This document shows, in pieces, positions 17,068 through 24,916 of a stretch of 64,000 nucleotides of DNA. The notes beneath the pieces were generated by a model. The model was given only the letters and a program-made list of their open reading frames with translations. It had not been told where the DNA came from and searched no databases. Made by a program: the position numbers and the translations under genes. Source of the DNA: an uncultured Atopobium sp. Its GTDB lineage: Bacteria; Actinomycetota; Coriobacteriia; Coriobacteriales; Atopobiaceae. Where the stretch lies: the NCBI GenBank assembly GCA_916715765.1, contig CAKAPG010000002.1, positions 1 through 64,000 of the forward strand. The letters run 5' to 3'. Every line of letters begins with the position of its first letter. Within the stretch, counting starts at the first letter, position 1.

Positions 17068-17841
17068 ATGAGAACGGTAGAATTTGGAAAACAAAATAAC
17101 GACGTAATCATGTTGCTTCACGGCGGCGGTTTGTCTTGGTGGAATTATAAAGCCGAGGCTGAACTGCTGAAGGATCAATATCACGTTGTGCTACCAATCC
17201 TTGACGGACATGCAGGTAGTGACAATGATTTTATAAGCATTGAGAAAAACGCAAGTCGACTCATTTCTTTTATTGATAAAGAATTTGGAGGCTCGGTTCT
17301 CCTTATTGGAGGTCTGTCCCTTGGTGCGCAGATTTTAGTAGAGATGCTGACGCAGCGAAACTCAATTTGTCAAAACGCCATCATTGAAAGTGCGTCTGTC
17401 ATTCCGTCTAGAATGACAAATGCCTTGATTAAACCAATGTTTTCCCTGAGTTATGGCTTAGTAAAAAAGAAGAGCTTTGCTCAGATGCAATTTGATTACC
17501 TTCATATCCGTAAAGATTTATTTGAAGACTATTATCGGGACACATCACAAATCTCAAAAGAGAACATGATTGCATTTCTTGAAGCAAATACATCCTATGA
17601 GATAAAACCCGGCCTTCAGAATGTTCACGCCAAAGTCCATGTACTTGTCGGAGAAAAAGAACAGAAAAAGATGATCTGTTCAGCAGAGCGGCTGCATGAA
17701 GCACTGCCTGGTAGCGTTCTTGAAATAAAGAAAGGCTTATATCACGGCGAGTATTCCATCAATCACCCCGAAGAGTATACAAAAGAACTTCTAGACATGA
17801 TTTGCTACATATCTTCAAACAGCTCATCTGTTGTGTTGTAG
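17068..17841 (+). CDS. Alpha/beta hydrolase
   Basis: This 257-residue hydrolase has the oxyanion-hole HGGG at 18-21, the nucleophile elbow GLSLG at 82-86 (Ser84) and a likely catalytic His in GLYHGEYSINHPEEY near the end; the acid is probably in the loop around VLVGEKEQ. Substrate unknown. The ribosome binding site is weak (GAGCGGCT). The last 37 bases overlap, tail to tail, the 3' end of the antitoxin gene on the other strand. AT-rich codon use sets it apart from the cassette upstream, pointing to a separate origin. Confidence 0.8.
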   Translation: MRTVEFGKQNNDVIMLLHGGGLSWWNYKAEAELLKDQYHVVLPILDGHAGSDNDFISIEKNASRLISFIDKEFGGSVLLIGGLSLGAQILVEMLTQRNSICQNAIIESASVIPSRMTNALIKPMFSLSYGLVKKKSFAQMQFDYLHIRKDLFEDYYRDTSQISKENMIAFLEANTSYEIKPGLQNVHAKVHVLVGEKEQKKMICSAERLHEALPGSVLEIKKGLYHGEYSINHPEEYTKELLDMICYISSNSSSVVL

Positions 17842-18074
17842 GATGTTGCTTGAATTTTACCTGACATGATATCTCGTGCTTCTTCCATAGCAGCCAGTGT
17901 CTCAGCATTAAACTTTGGGATTTCCACTTTAAAAGGAAGGCCGCCGTGCAAAACGCACTGGCGTAAGAAGATGTTTACGGCACTTGACATATCGATGCCG
18001 AGTTCTTTAAACAGTTCATTTGCTTCTGTTTTAACATTACTATCGATGCGAATTTGAGTAGGACTTGTTGCCAT
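17805..18074 (-). CDS. RelB/DinJ family antitoxin (no toxin seen)
   Basis: This 89-residue protein begins with a ribbon-helix-helix (SPTQIRIDSNVKTEANELFKELGIDMSSAVNIFLRQ). The middle contains GGLPFKVEIPKFNAETLAAMEEAR, typical of DinJ/RelB antitoxins, and the tail is acidic. Such antitoxins repress their own operon and neutralise a YafQ/RelE-type ribonuclease encoded just downstream. Here downstream DNA is occupied by the opposed hydrolase gene and no toxin is visible, so it is an orphan. ATG at 18074 has AAGGAGCTGATATT upstream. Confidence 0.85.
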   Translation of the reverse strand: MATSPTQIRIDSNVKTEANELFKELGIDMSSAVNIFLRQCVLHGGLPFKVEIPKFNAETLAAMEEARDIMSGKIQATSYNTTDELFEDM

Positions 18075-18178
18075 AATATCAGCTCCTTTTAAGGTGATTT
18101 TGATACAAATGGTATACGTTGTCAATCAATAAACAGATGTATTTTCGATTTGTTTTGTTTGTCCGACGTTATTTTTTC

Positions 18179-18202
18179 CTTGAATTCTCAAAGCAAGTGC
18201 AA
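18179..18202 (+). repeat. Right copy of the 24-bp direct repeat
   Basis: Positions 18179-18197 are identical to 13436-13454, and 23 of 24 bases match overall. It lies directly before the nucleoside phosphorylase start and takes the place where a ribosome binding site would be expected. This suggests the 5' end of that gene was changed by the same event. Confidence 0.6.
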
Positions 18203-18208
18203 TGTTTA

Positions 18209-19021
18209 ATGATGGTAGACTTCTCAAAGGCACTTACAACTCAGGAGCTCTCCGTGATCATAAAAAACGAAATACCGCTTTTAGAATATGACGATGCCTC
18301 CCCAGAGGTTATCTCAGCAGATCACGAATGGACCACAGGTCAGCTACCAGAAAAGTGCCTCTTTGCATTTCTTGGAAACGTTGTCCATGATTACGCCAAC
18401 CAGCACGGAGCAGAAGTCGTAGAAACAATCGTGACCGTTTCTCGAGACATTAAAGTCTACGTTTTAGATTCATATGGCGAGAAAATCTGTTTAGTTCAGT
18501 CCCCCACTGGAGCTGCTTCTTCCTCACAGGTTATGGACATACTTGTTAGCTGTGGATGCAAGAAAGTAATTGCAGTTGGTTCATGCGGCGTTCTAAAAGA
18601 GATACAAGAAAATGCCTTTCTCGTCCCAACTAAAGCTCTTAGAGCGGAAGGGACGTCCTATCACTATCTTCCAGCATCAAGATATATAGAGCTTGATAAG
18701 AAGCCAATTTCTGTCATAGAAGAGACTTTCAAAAAAGATGGTCTCCCTTTTGAGACGTGTACCACCTGGTCTACTGACGGTTTCTTCCGTGAAACAATAG
18801 ATATGGTTGAGTATCGTTTACAAGAAGGATGCTCAGTTGTAGAGATGGAATGCTCAGCACTAGCCGCTTGTTGTAGAAAACGAGGAGCGCAATTTGGACA
18901 GTTCCTTTTTACGGCAGACTCTTTGGCAAACGTTCATGAATATGACGAGAGGGACTTTGGCAAAGACTCGCATGAAAAGGCACTGCTTCTTGGGCTGGAG
19001 ATAGTAAAAAACTTTACCTAA
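18209..19021 (+). CDS. Nucleoside phosphorylase (PNP/UDP family)
   Basis: This protein of about 270 residues has the PNP_UDP family pattern: PTGAASSSQVMDILVSCG, then AVGSCGVL, the TDGFFRE segment and the ribose-binding VVEMECSAL near the end. It would cleave a nucleoside with phosphate to a base and ribose 1-phosphate. Base preference cannot be set by eye. The start is uncertain: ATG codons at 18209 and 18212 are followed by VDFSKALTTQ, which fits the family, but no good ribosome binding site precedes them, and the frame is open to 18119. The direct repeat at 18179-18202 abuts the start. One copy of the GGCGAGAA motif lies inside. Confidence 0.75.
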   Translation: MMVDFSKALTTQELSVIIKNEIPLLEYDDASPEVISADHEWTTGQLPEKCLFAFLGNVVHDYANQHGAEVVETIVTVSRDIKVYVLDSYGEKICLVQSPTGAASSSQVMDILVSCGCKKVIAVGSCGVLKEIQENAFLVPTKALRAEGTSYHYLPASRYIELDKKPISVIEETFKKDGLPFETCTTWSTDGFFRETIDMVEYRLQEGCSVVEMECSALAACCRKRGAQFGQFLFTADSLANVHEYDERDFGKDSHEKALLLGLEIVKNFT

Positions 19022-19132
19022 GCCATCGCTGGAATCCGCGCTTGCTACGTTTCATAAAATTTGAGCGTACAATTGTTGCTGTGCACTACTTAGCTTTTCA
19101 TCAGGGCATTTCTTACAACTAGTGAGGCTCAT

Positions 19133-19741
19133 ATGAAAGTACAGCAGCTCATCAAAGAAACGTGCGCAATAGTCGCCGAGGACATCAGCACGGCAAAAGC
19201 AGATCAGATTGCACAGGCAGCTCAAACGCGATTCGAAGCGCTCTGTGCAGAAAACTCATCAGATTCCAAAGAACTCCGCGCTCACTCTTTCAGGCGCATT
19301 TACCCTGGTATTGCAGTCTATGAAGCTCTACGCGCAGAGGGTATCCCACAAGAAAAGGCCGTCTGGTATATTCGCGAGTATTTCCAGCGATTTGCTGCCA
19401 AACGAGTCCCGCTCTTCCAATGGGCCATCAAAACGTTTGGTCTTGCACGCAAGTTTCCTCGCCTCTTTAAATCAGGTATCGAGAAAAGCTGCACATCAAG
19501 TGCTGGATTTGCCTTTGAGTATCCAGAAAGTCATGGCAACGAAGCTCGCCTTAACATTGTGAGCTGCCCCTACTATGAGATAACCAAACGGTACGGCTGC
19601 CCCGAAATAACCGCTGCATACTGTGATGGTGATGATGCAGGATACGGTAACTTGCACCCGCAGCTTATCTGGGGTCGTACAAAAACCATAGGCCGTGGTG
19701 ACGATTGTTGCGATTTTCTCTTAGAATATAAAGAGAGTTAA
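19133..19741 (+). CDS. L-2-amino-thiazoline-4-carboxylic acid hydrolase-like protein
   Basis: This 202-residue protein has the ATC-hydrolase family features: helical N-terminus with FRRIYPGIAVYEALRAEG, then CPYYEITKRYGCPEI, an acidic DGDDAGYGNL and a C-terminal GRTKTIGRGDDCCDF. The founding member opens the thiazoline ring on the route to L-cysteine, but most family members are uncharacterised, so the real substrate is unknown. GAGG precedes the ATG. It is monocistronic between the phosphorylase and the CPBP protease. Confidence 0.7.
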   Translation: MKVQQLIKETCAIVAEDISTAKADQIAQAAQTRFEALCAENSSDSKELRAHSFRRIYPGIAVYEALRAEGIPQEKAVWYIREYFQRFAAKRVPLFQWAIKTFGLARKFPRLFKSGIEKSCTSSAGFAFEYPESHGNEARLNIVSCPYYEITKRYGCPEITAAYCDGDDAGYGNLHPQLIWGRTKTIGRGDDCCDFLLEYKES

Positions 19742-19828
19742 TCACAGGTAGACGCTGTTTGCCTGCACCGTCGCTAAAATTTTGTTATCTATATAACGCG
19801 CCTTGAGCACGTTTACTAGGAGTTTTTT

Positions 19829-20818
19829 ATGCAAGAAAATCGCATGTTTTCCGACGTCAAGCTGGCAAAGAGACTAACTCCAGCTTGGCTTAGTCCCTTT
19901 TTAGCCGTTTTCTTGTTGGTCGTTGGGCAAATTATTGGCGCTATTGTAATGTCCATCTCAGCAGCTCTTATTATTGCCCCTTACTACATGACGCACCCAG
20001 AACTTTCAGATCATCTTTCCGATTCCCTCAATCTGAGAGAGATTTTTGGAGACTACTATCTTCTGGTAACGCTTCTTTCCTTTGTCTTTATTGCAGGTCT
20101 CTTTTTCCTGTGGGTAAAACTCTTTGAAAAACGTCCAATTGTTACCCTAGGATTTTACAAAGACAACTGGAAGAAAGAGCTGCTCAAAGGCTTTGGTCTA
20201 GGAATTCTTCTCTTCTCTGTTGTGATGCTGATTCTCATTTTGACCGGATCTTATCAATTAGTTGGCACTACTTTTACGCCCTATGCCCTTGGTTTTGTTC
20301 TTCTTACCATTCCGTTTTGGCTGATTCAGGGCGGAACAGAAGAACTTATCACCAGGGGCTGGCTCCTTCCTGTCATGGCGGAGAAGTCCAACAAGATTAT
20401 TGCAATTGTGGTTTCAAGCAGCCTGTTTGGCCTTCTCCACATGTTTAACAGCGGATTTACTATGCAATCCCTGATCGACCTAATTCTTTTTGGCGTCTTG
20501 GAAACGTTCTATATCATCAAAACAGACAATCTCTGGGGAGCTGCTGGCATTCACGGAGCCTGGAACTTTGCCCAAGGCAATATCTTTGGCGTTCTGGTAA
20601 GCGGTAGCACTACAGGCAGTTCTTTGCTGCAGTTTGCTCCTGGCGGTGGCCCAGATTGGCTTACCGGCGGTAGCTTTGGCGCAGAAGGTTCCATCGTTTG
20701 CACGCTTGTTATGCTGGCAAGCGTCCTGATTCTTGCCTATCAGCTCAAAAAATCCGGCAAGCTCTTTGCAAAGAAGCCTACCGAGAAACCCGCTGAGGCC
20801 GCAGGTGTAGATCAGTAA
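19829..20818 (+). CDS. CPBP family intramembrane glutamic protease
   Basis: This 329-residue protein has about eight membrane helices. The CPBP/Abi catalytic motifs are present in order: EELITRG (Glu-Glu-x3-Arg), then FGLLHMFNSG with the active His, then HGAWNFAQGN. Such proteases process prenylated or other membrane proteins, and many act in bacteriocin self-immunity or maturation. Start has TAGGAG upstream. It precedes the LPETG protein on the same strand but is separated from it by a hairpin (20862-20893), so it is probably a separate unit. Confidence 0.85.
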   Translation: MQENRMFSDVKLAKRLTPAWLSPFLAVFLLVVGQIIGAIVMSISAALIIAPYYMTHPELSDHLSDSLNLREIFGDYYLLVTLLSFVFIAGLFFLWVKLFEKRPIVTLGFYKDNWKKELLKGFGLGILLFSVVMLILILTGSYQLVGTTFTPYALGFVLLTIPFWLIQGGTEELITRGWLLPVMAEKSNKIIAIVVSSSLFGLLHMFNSGFTMQSLIDLILFGVLETFYIIKTDNLWGAAGIHGAWNFAQGNIFGVLVSGSTTGSSLLQFAPGGGPDWLTGGSFGAEGSIVCTLVMLASVLILAYQLKKSGKLFAKKPTEKPAEAAGVDQ

Positions 20819-20861
20819 ATTTCATACTACGCTGAGTCTCACAGAAAGTTTGACCTTCTCG

Positions 20862-20893
20862 TCCACTTCTCCTGCACCTTAAGGAGAAGTGGA
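20862..20893 (+). repeat. 12-bp hairpin after the CPBP gene
   Basis: TCCACTTCTCCT (20862-20873) pairs perfectly with AGGAGAAGTGGA (20882-20893). No T-run follows, so it is a weak terminator candidate or an mRNA-stabilising 3' end. Confidence 0.45.
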
Positions 20894-20986
20894 TTGTGTA
20901 TATACGGTTAACTTGCGTCTTAAGCAGCAAGTTCTTCTCGTCATTTAGTATGATTTACCTATCTTTTTTCTGTTTGAGGAGAACTA

Positions 20987-23566
20987 ATGCGCGCTAAAAA
21001 AGTTTTGAGCATTTTATTTGCTCTCGCTCTTGTTTTAAGCAGTCTTCCTGCATCTGCTATTGCAGAATCTATTGAAGATGCAGGTAAATACTCTGTTGTT
21101 GTCTCATACGTTAATGTACTAAACAATGAAGAGATTCATGCTCCCTCTAAGCAGGTTGTAAATGAGGGAGAATCTTGGTCTGTTACAGCTCCAACGATTA
21201 CTGGCTATGAACTGGAAGATCCTGCTCAAGCAACCGTTACTGGCGTTGCCTCTGGCTCAGATCACTACATTAAACAGACCGTCTATTACATGCCTGGCTA
21301 TGTTACCTACACCGTTAAACGCATGAAAGAGATGACTACCGGCAATTATGTTGAGGCGTCCTCCGAACAAAACTACGGTGTACCCGATTCAATTGTTACT
21401 GCCCCTGATGTCACCTATCCAGGTTTTGTTCGTACAACTACAGACCTTTCGCTTAAGGTTACCGCAGATGGCAAGGCTGTTAAGTACATCTACTATGATC
21501 GTAATCCTCGCAGCGCAATTTATTTCTCAACTTCCGGCAGTGAGCTGTCTCCTGTAATTGGAAATCCAGGAGATCCTGTTCCTGCCGTCCCCAATCCAAC
21601 ACGAACTGGCTATACCTTTGCTGGTTGGGACCTTAATGACGATGGTATTGCAGATTCTTTGCCTGCCACCATGCCTCAAGAGCCTATTACTGCAAAGGCA
21701 CTTTGGACTCCAGCAACAGCAACGTATCACTACGCCTATTTTATTCAGGATTCAAACAACCCTTCTAACTACAACTACGTCACTACCACCGCTGCTTCCG
21801 GAACTGTCGGAACAATGACTGCAACCGCTCCCGTCCAGCCAAATACAGGCGTTTTCCGCTTTGAGACGTACAGTCACGAAAGTGATCCGACTCCTATTGC
21901 AGCAGATGGCTCTACCACTATTAACGTTTACTACAACCTTGCAACTATCACCGTCAACGTGCGTCCAAAGAGAAATGGCTCCATTCTTGCAACGCTTACG
22001 CTTCGTTATGGTGACTCGTTTAATCCTTACGCCATCAACCCCAATACCGGCAACAAGTACAGCGACGACATGCTCGCCGCCGTGCGTGCCGATGACCCTT
22101 CTGGAACCTACTATTGGTATGGCATAATCCCTGGTGTTGGCGGTACTGCAACCACCACCCAAGCAAAAACAACTGACCCAGGAACCAAGATTACCGCAGA
22201 TAATGTGCTTGAAATTTATGGCCGATATACCAATTCCACTAACCTTGGTCCACGCTACCGCTTCTACTATTATCAAAATCTTGATGGTACCTACGATATG
22301 GGCGGAGACCACACGCTTTCTCGACCTGGCATGATTACAGAGATTGCAAGAAACGATGTTGATCACTATCTTGAGAGCGAGAATAGACATCCTGGTTTTT
22401 CGTATGACGGCTACCGCATGAGCATTAGCCATTTTGATGGAACCAATTACGACTCTCTTAGTTGGACCAGTTGGCAGCCATACAACTACGACTACCTCAC
22501 CACTGATTACAATTCTAACTTGATTGAGCACCGCTATAAGCGCAACACCTATACCGTTACGTACGTAAGCTCTGGTACAACTGTTGCTACGCACTCTCAC
22601 CTCTTCGAGGAGCCATTTAACGCCAGCACCGATGTCCCTGGCACTTCTTTGACTTCTCCACGTCCTGGCTATGTCTTTAAGGGCTGGTATGACAACTCAG
22701 AGACTGTAGGCACTCCTATTACCGACACCACCATGCCAGCAACTAACACAGTGTTGTACGCCAAATGGGCACCTCTTACTGCAACCGTTACCTTTGACTC
22801 TGAAGGTGGTTCGCCAGTCAATTCGCAAGAGCTTACCTACGGAGACGCAGCTACAAAGCCCGCTGATCCCGTTCGCGAAGGCTACACCTTTGCAGGTTGG
22901 ATTCTCTACACCAACGGAAACCCTTCCGTATACAGCTTCTCTGCAGCAGTTACAGGTGACATTACCCTCCACGCGCTCTGGAAGAAGAACGATTCCTCCG
23001 TCTCCTACACGGTCATTCACCAGACAGATGACGGTCAGATTCTCTCCACCACAACTGAGACTGCGCCAATCGGTTCTCTCGTCAGCAAATGGGCTCTTGA
23101 TGCAGCTGATCGCGGAAACTACGCCTATGTAGACGTTTCTTCTCGCTCTATGGTTCTTGACGAGAATGCCGAGAATAACGTCTTGACCTTCACGTATAGC
23201 AAGGAAGCTCGTTACAGCTATACCGTCCATTACGTTGACGCACAGACCGGCGAACAAATTCATTCCGACGATATTATTGGTAGCCAGACACTCAACCTGC
23301 AGAATGTTTCTGCTCGTGAGATTGACGGTTACACACTTCAGGGTGACAGCACCGGATATGTTTCTGCTGACCAGCTTGAATACACGTTCTACTACACAAA
23401 GAACCCTGAAGCACCTGCGGCACCTCAGACTCCAGCAAAGCGTAAGAGCGCTCTTCCAGAGACTGGCGACGCTTCAAGCGTGGCTTTTGTTGGCGCGGCT
23501 CTGACCTCTGTAGCTGCGCTGGGAACATCCCTTGCCTTGCGCCGTAGGAAAAGAACCGAAGCATAA
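20987..23566 (+). CDS. LPETG-anchored surface protein with InlB-type and MucBP-like repeats
   Basis: This 859-residue secreted protein starts with a signal peptide (VLSILFALALVLSSLPASA). It ends with the sortase motif LPETG at about 823-827, a hydrophobic stretch and RRRKR. Between them lie repeats of the Listeria-Bacteroides/InlB B type (for example PTRTGYTFAGWDLN and PVREGYTFAGW), plus MucBP-like segments (YTVIHQTDDGQIL and YTVHYVDAQTGEQIHSDDI). It should be anchored to peptidoglycan by a class A-type sortase and may bind mucin or another host ligand. It has a strong ribosome binding site (GAGGAGAACTA) and its own terminator. The only sortase in the window is class B and is not adjacent. 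Confidence 0.9.
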   Translation: MRAKKVLSILFALALVLSSLPASAIAESIEDAGKYSVVVSYVNVLNNEEIHAPSKQVVNEGESWSVTAPTITGYELEDPAQATVTGVASGSDHYIKQTVYYMPGYVTYTVKRMKEMTTGNYVEASSEQNYGVPDSIVTAPDVTYPGFVRTTTDLSLKVTADGKAVKYIYYDRNPRSAIYFSTSGSELSPVIGNPGDPVPAVPNPTRTGYTFAGWDLNDDGIADSLPATMPQEPITAKALWTPATATYHYAYFIQDSNNPSNYNYVTTTAASGTVGTMTATAPVQPNTGVFRFETYSHESDPTPIAADGSTTINVYYNLATITVNVRPKRNGSILATLTLRYGDSFNPYAINPNTGNKYSDDMLAAVRADDPSGTYYWYGIIPGVGGTATTTQAKTTDPGTKITADNVLEIYGRYTNSTNLGPRYRFYYYQNLDGTYDMGGDHTLSRPGMITEIARNDVDHYLESENRHPGFSYDGYRMSISHFDGTNYDSLSWTSWQPYNYDYLTTDYNSNLIEHRYKRNTYTVTYVSSGTTVATHSHLFEEPFNASTDVPGTSLTSPRPGYVFKGWYDNSETVGTPITDTTMPATNTVLYAKWAPLTATVTFDSEGGSPVNSQELTYGDAATKPADPVREGYTFAGWILYTNGNPSVYSFSAAVTGDITLHALWKKNDSSVSYTVIHQTDDGQILSTTTETAPIGSLVSKWALDAADRGNYAYVDVSSRSMVLDENAENNVLTFTYSKEARYSYTVHYVDAQTGEQIHSDDIIGSQTLNLQNVSAREIDGYTLQGDSTGYVSADQLEYTFYYTKNPEAPAAPQTPAKRKSALPETGDASSVAFVGAALTSVAALGTSLALRRRKRTEA

Positions 23567-23590
23567 CAGGAAGTTCTAATGCAACTACAA

Positions 23591-23619
23591 AACCCGGGTG
23601 CCAAAGCACTCGGGTTTTT
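23591..23619 (+). terminator. Terminator of the LPETG protein gene
   Basis: AACCCGGGTGC pairs with GCACTCGGGTT (one mismatch) around CAAA, followed by TTTTTG. Confidence 0.85.
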
Positions 23620-23776
23620 GTTTGCGTATTCTTGAAGTAGCTACAGGCGGGCACAACTCTACAATCAGAAAAGCCTAATGAGGCTCATTACTTTAGCCAT
23701 AAATCTGTAAACCAATCTTCATAACTAAAGCAATAACGTTAAATTCTAATTTCACAGGTAGTTTGATTTTCTCGTT

Positions 23777-23813
23777 ACCTCCTCCTTATAATTAAAATAA
23801 CAAAGGAGGAGGT
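23777..23813 (+). promoter_or_regulatory. Hairpin sequestering the ribosome binding site of the SemiSWEET gene
   Basis: ACCTCCTCCTT (23777-23787) is the exact complement of AAGGAGGAGGT (23803-23813), which contains the Shine-Dalgarno sequence five bases before the ATG. The loop is 15 nt and AT-only but for one C. If the transcript starts upstream of 23777, translation should be off unless the hairpin opens (heat, a ligand, an sRNA or a helicase). No T-run follows, so it is not a terminator. It is visible in sequence; function is inferred. Confidence 0.7.
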
Positions 23814-23818
23814 GTTTT

Positions 23819-24082
23819 ATGTCAAAGAAACAAATCAATCTATTTGTAGGCTCTATCGGAGCTTTTATCGGAGTATTTGTTTTTATCGCTTATATTCCAC
23901 AAATTATTGCAAATCTACAGGGCGTAAAGGCTCAACCTTTTCAGCCGCTATTTGCAGCAGTTTCTTGTCTCATTTGGGTCATCTATGGTTGGACTAAAGA
24001 GCCCAAAAAGGACTGGATTCTCATTATTCCAAATACTGCTGGTGTAATTTTAGGCGGATTAACATTTCTCACCGCTTTATAG
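23819..24082 (+). CDS. SemiSWEET family sugar transporter
   Basis: This 87-residue protein is a single three-helix MtN3/PQ-loop unit: helix 1 with FIAYIPQIIANLQG (the PQ motif), helix 2 with SCLIWVIYGW, and helix 3 with IIPNTAGVILGGLTFLTAL, including the conserved Asn. SemiSWEETs dimerise to move mono- or disaccharides passively across the membrane. The strong ribosome binding site is buried in a perfect hairpin. A second family member lies at 27100-27384. Confidence 0.85.
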   Translation: MSKKQINLFVGSIGAFIGVFVFIAYIPQIIANLQGVKAQPFQPLFAAVSCLIWVIYGWTKEPKKDWILIIPNTAGVILGGLTFLTAL

Positions 24083-24106
24083 TGATTAAGCAGCAAATTT
24101 AATTTA

Positions 24107-24144
24107 GAAATCCGACAGCATCTAATGGTGCTGTCGGATTTTAA
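24107..24144 (+). terminator. Terminator of the SemiSWEET gene
   Basis: AAATCCGACAGCA pairs with TGCTGTCGGATTT, followed by TTAATTAA. It is A/T-flanked on both sides, so it may also serve the opposed trmL gene. Confidence 0.75.
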
Positions 24145-24223
24145 TTAACATGCGTCTTACCTCTGTCGCCATTCTTGGCGCTTTTCTCATTCTGCATCAT
24201 AAACAAACTCAATAAGCTAGTTC

Positions 24224-24913
24224 TTAGACACCCATCCCCGGAAAGCCAATCTGTCGCAGCGCCTCATACAGCACAATGGCGGCAGCGTTTGAAACGTTAA
24301 GCGCACTGACCGAGAACTCGTTAGGGTCAATGAAGTTTCCGCAGATATCCTGCCGCAAAAGCGCCGGATGAGAGTACTGATCATCACCGTCAAGTGCATC
24401 GTGCTTTTGACTCCAGTCCTCACGATTAACCAGGCTTGCGGAGTCTTGCAACATTGGGATTCTCTCACACTCGTCAGCATGCTGGGCCAGGAGTTCCTCG
24501 GATAATCCCAAGCTTTCTTTGCCAAAGATAAGGTAATCCCCATCGCGATACGTTGCCTGAGTATAGGTCTTCTTAGCTTTCTTAGTCAGAAAATGTAGTG
24601 GAGATCTACTGGCCGTAAAAACACCGTTGGAAGCGGTGCCTGCAGCGGCAACAGCGTCGTGTGCAGCGTCCCCAGCTGGTGCGCCAGATGCTTGGATAAG
24701 ACCGTTCTTCTCCAGAAATTGGTCCCAGTTATCGTAAACAGAAACGTTAAGGCTTTGCCAGTAGGCCATGCCTGCTCGTTTGAGGCTTTTGTCATCAAGC
24801 GAGAAACCCAATGGCCCCACCAAATGCAGATGAGTTCCGCTCACAACGCAGGTGCGACCAATGTTTCCCGTATTTGCGGGAATCTCGGGCTCTACCAGTA
24901 CAACGTTGAGCAT
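24224..24913 (-). CDS. trmL: tRNA (cytidine(34)-2'-O)-methyltransferase TrmL
   Basis: This 229-residue SPOUT methyltransferase opens with VLVEPEIPANTGNIGRTC and LHLVGPLGF, then GDYLIFGKESLGL and a C-terminal NVSNAAAIVLYEALRQ. All are TrmL marks. TrmL methylates the wobble base of tRNA-Leu isoacceptors. Typical members have about 155 residues; this one has an Ala-rich insert near 72-105 and a second insert of about 40 residues near 150-190, between PMLQDSASLVNRE and SVSALNVSNAA. It lies 3 nt from the Pit gene stop and is probably co-transcribed with it. Confidence 0.85.
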   Translation of the reverse strand: MLNVVLVEPEIPANTGNIGRTCVVSGTHLHLVGPLGFSLDDKSLKRAGMAYWQSLNVSVYDNWDQFLEKNGLIQASGAPAGDAAHDAVAAAGTASNGVFTASRSPLHFLTKKAKKTYTQATYRDGDYLIFGKESLGLSEELLAQHADECERIPMLQDSASLVNREDWSQKHDALDGDDQYSHPALLRQDICGNFIDPNEFSVSALNVSNAAAIVLYEALRQIGFPGMGV

Positions 24914-24916
24914 AGG

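Noticed and set aside
13436..18202. Insertion sequence or integrative element with its own recombinase
   Set aside because: Direct repeats are present but no transposase, integrase or relaxase can be read between them.
21752..22600. 282-codon frame opposite the LPETG protein gene
   Set aside because: Shadow frame; the plus-strand protein has signal peptide, repeats and sortase motif.
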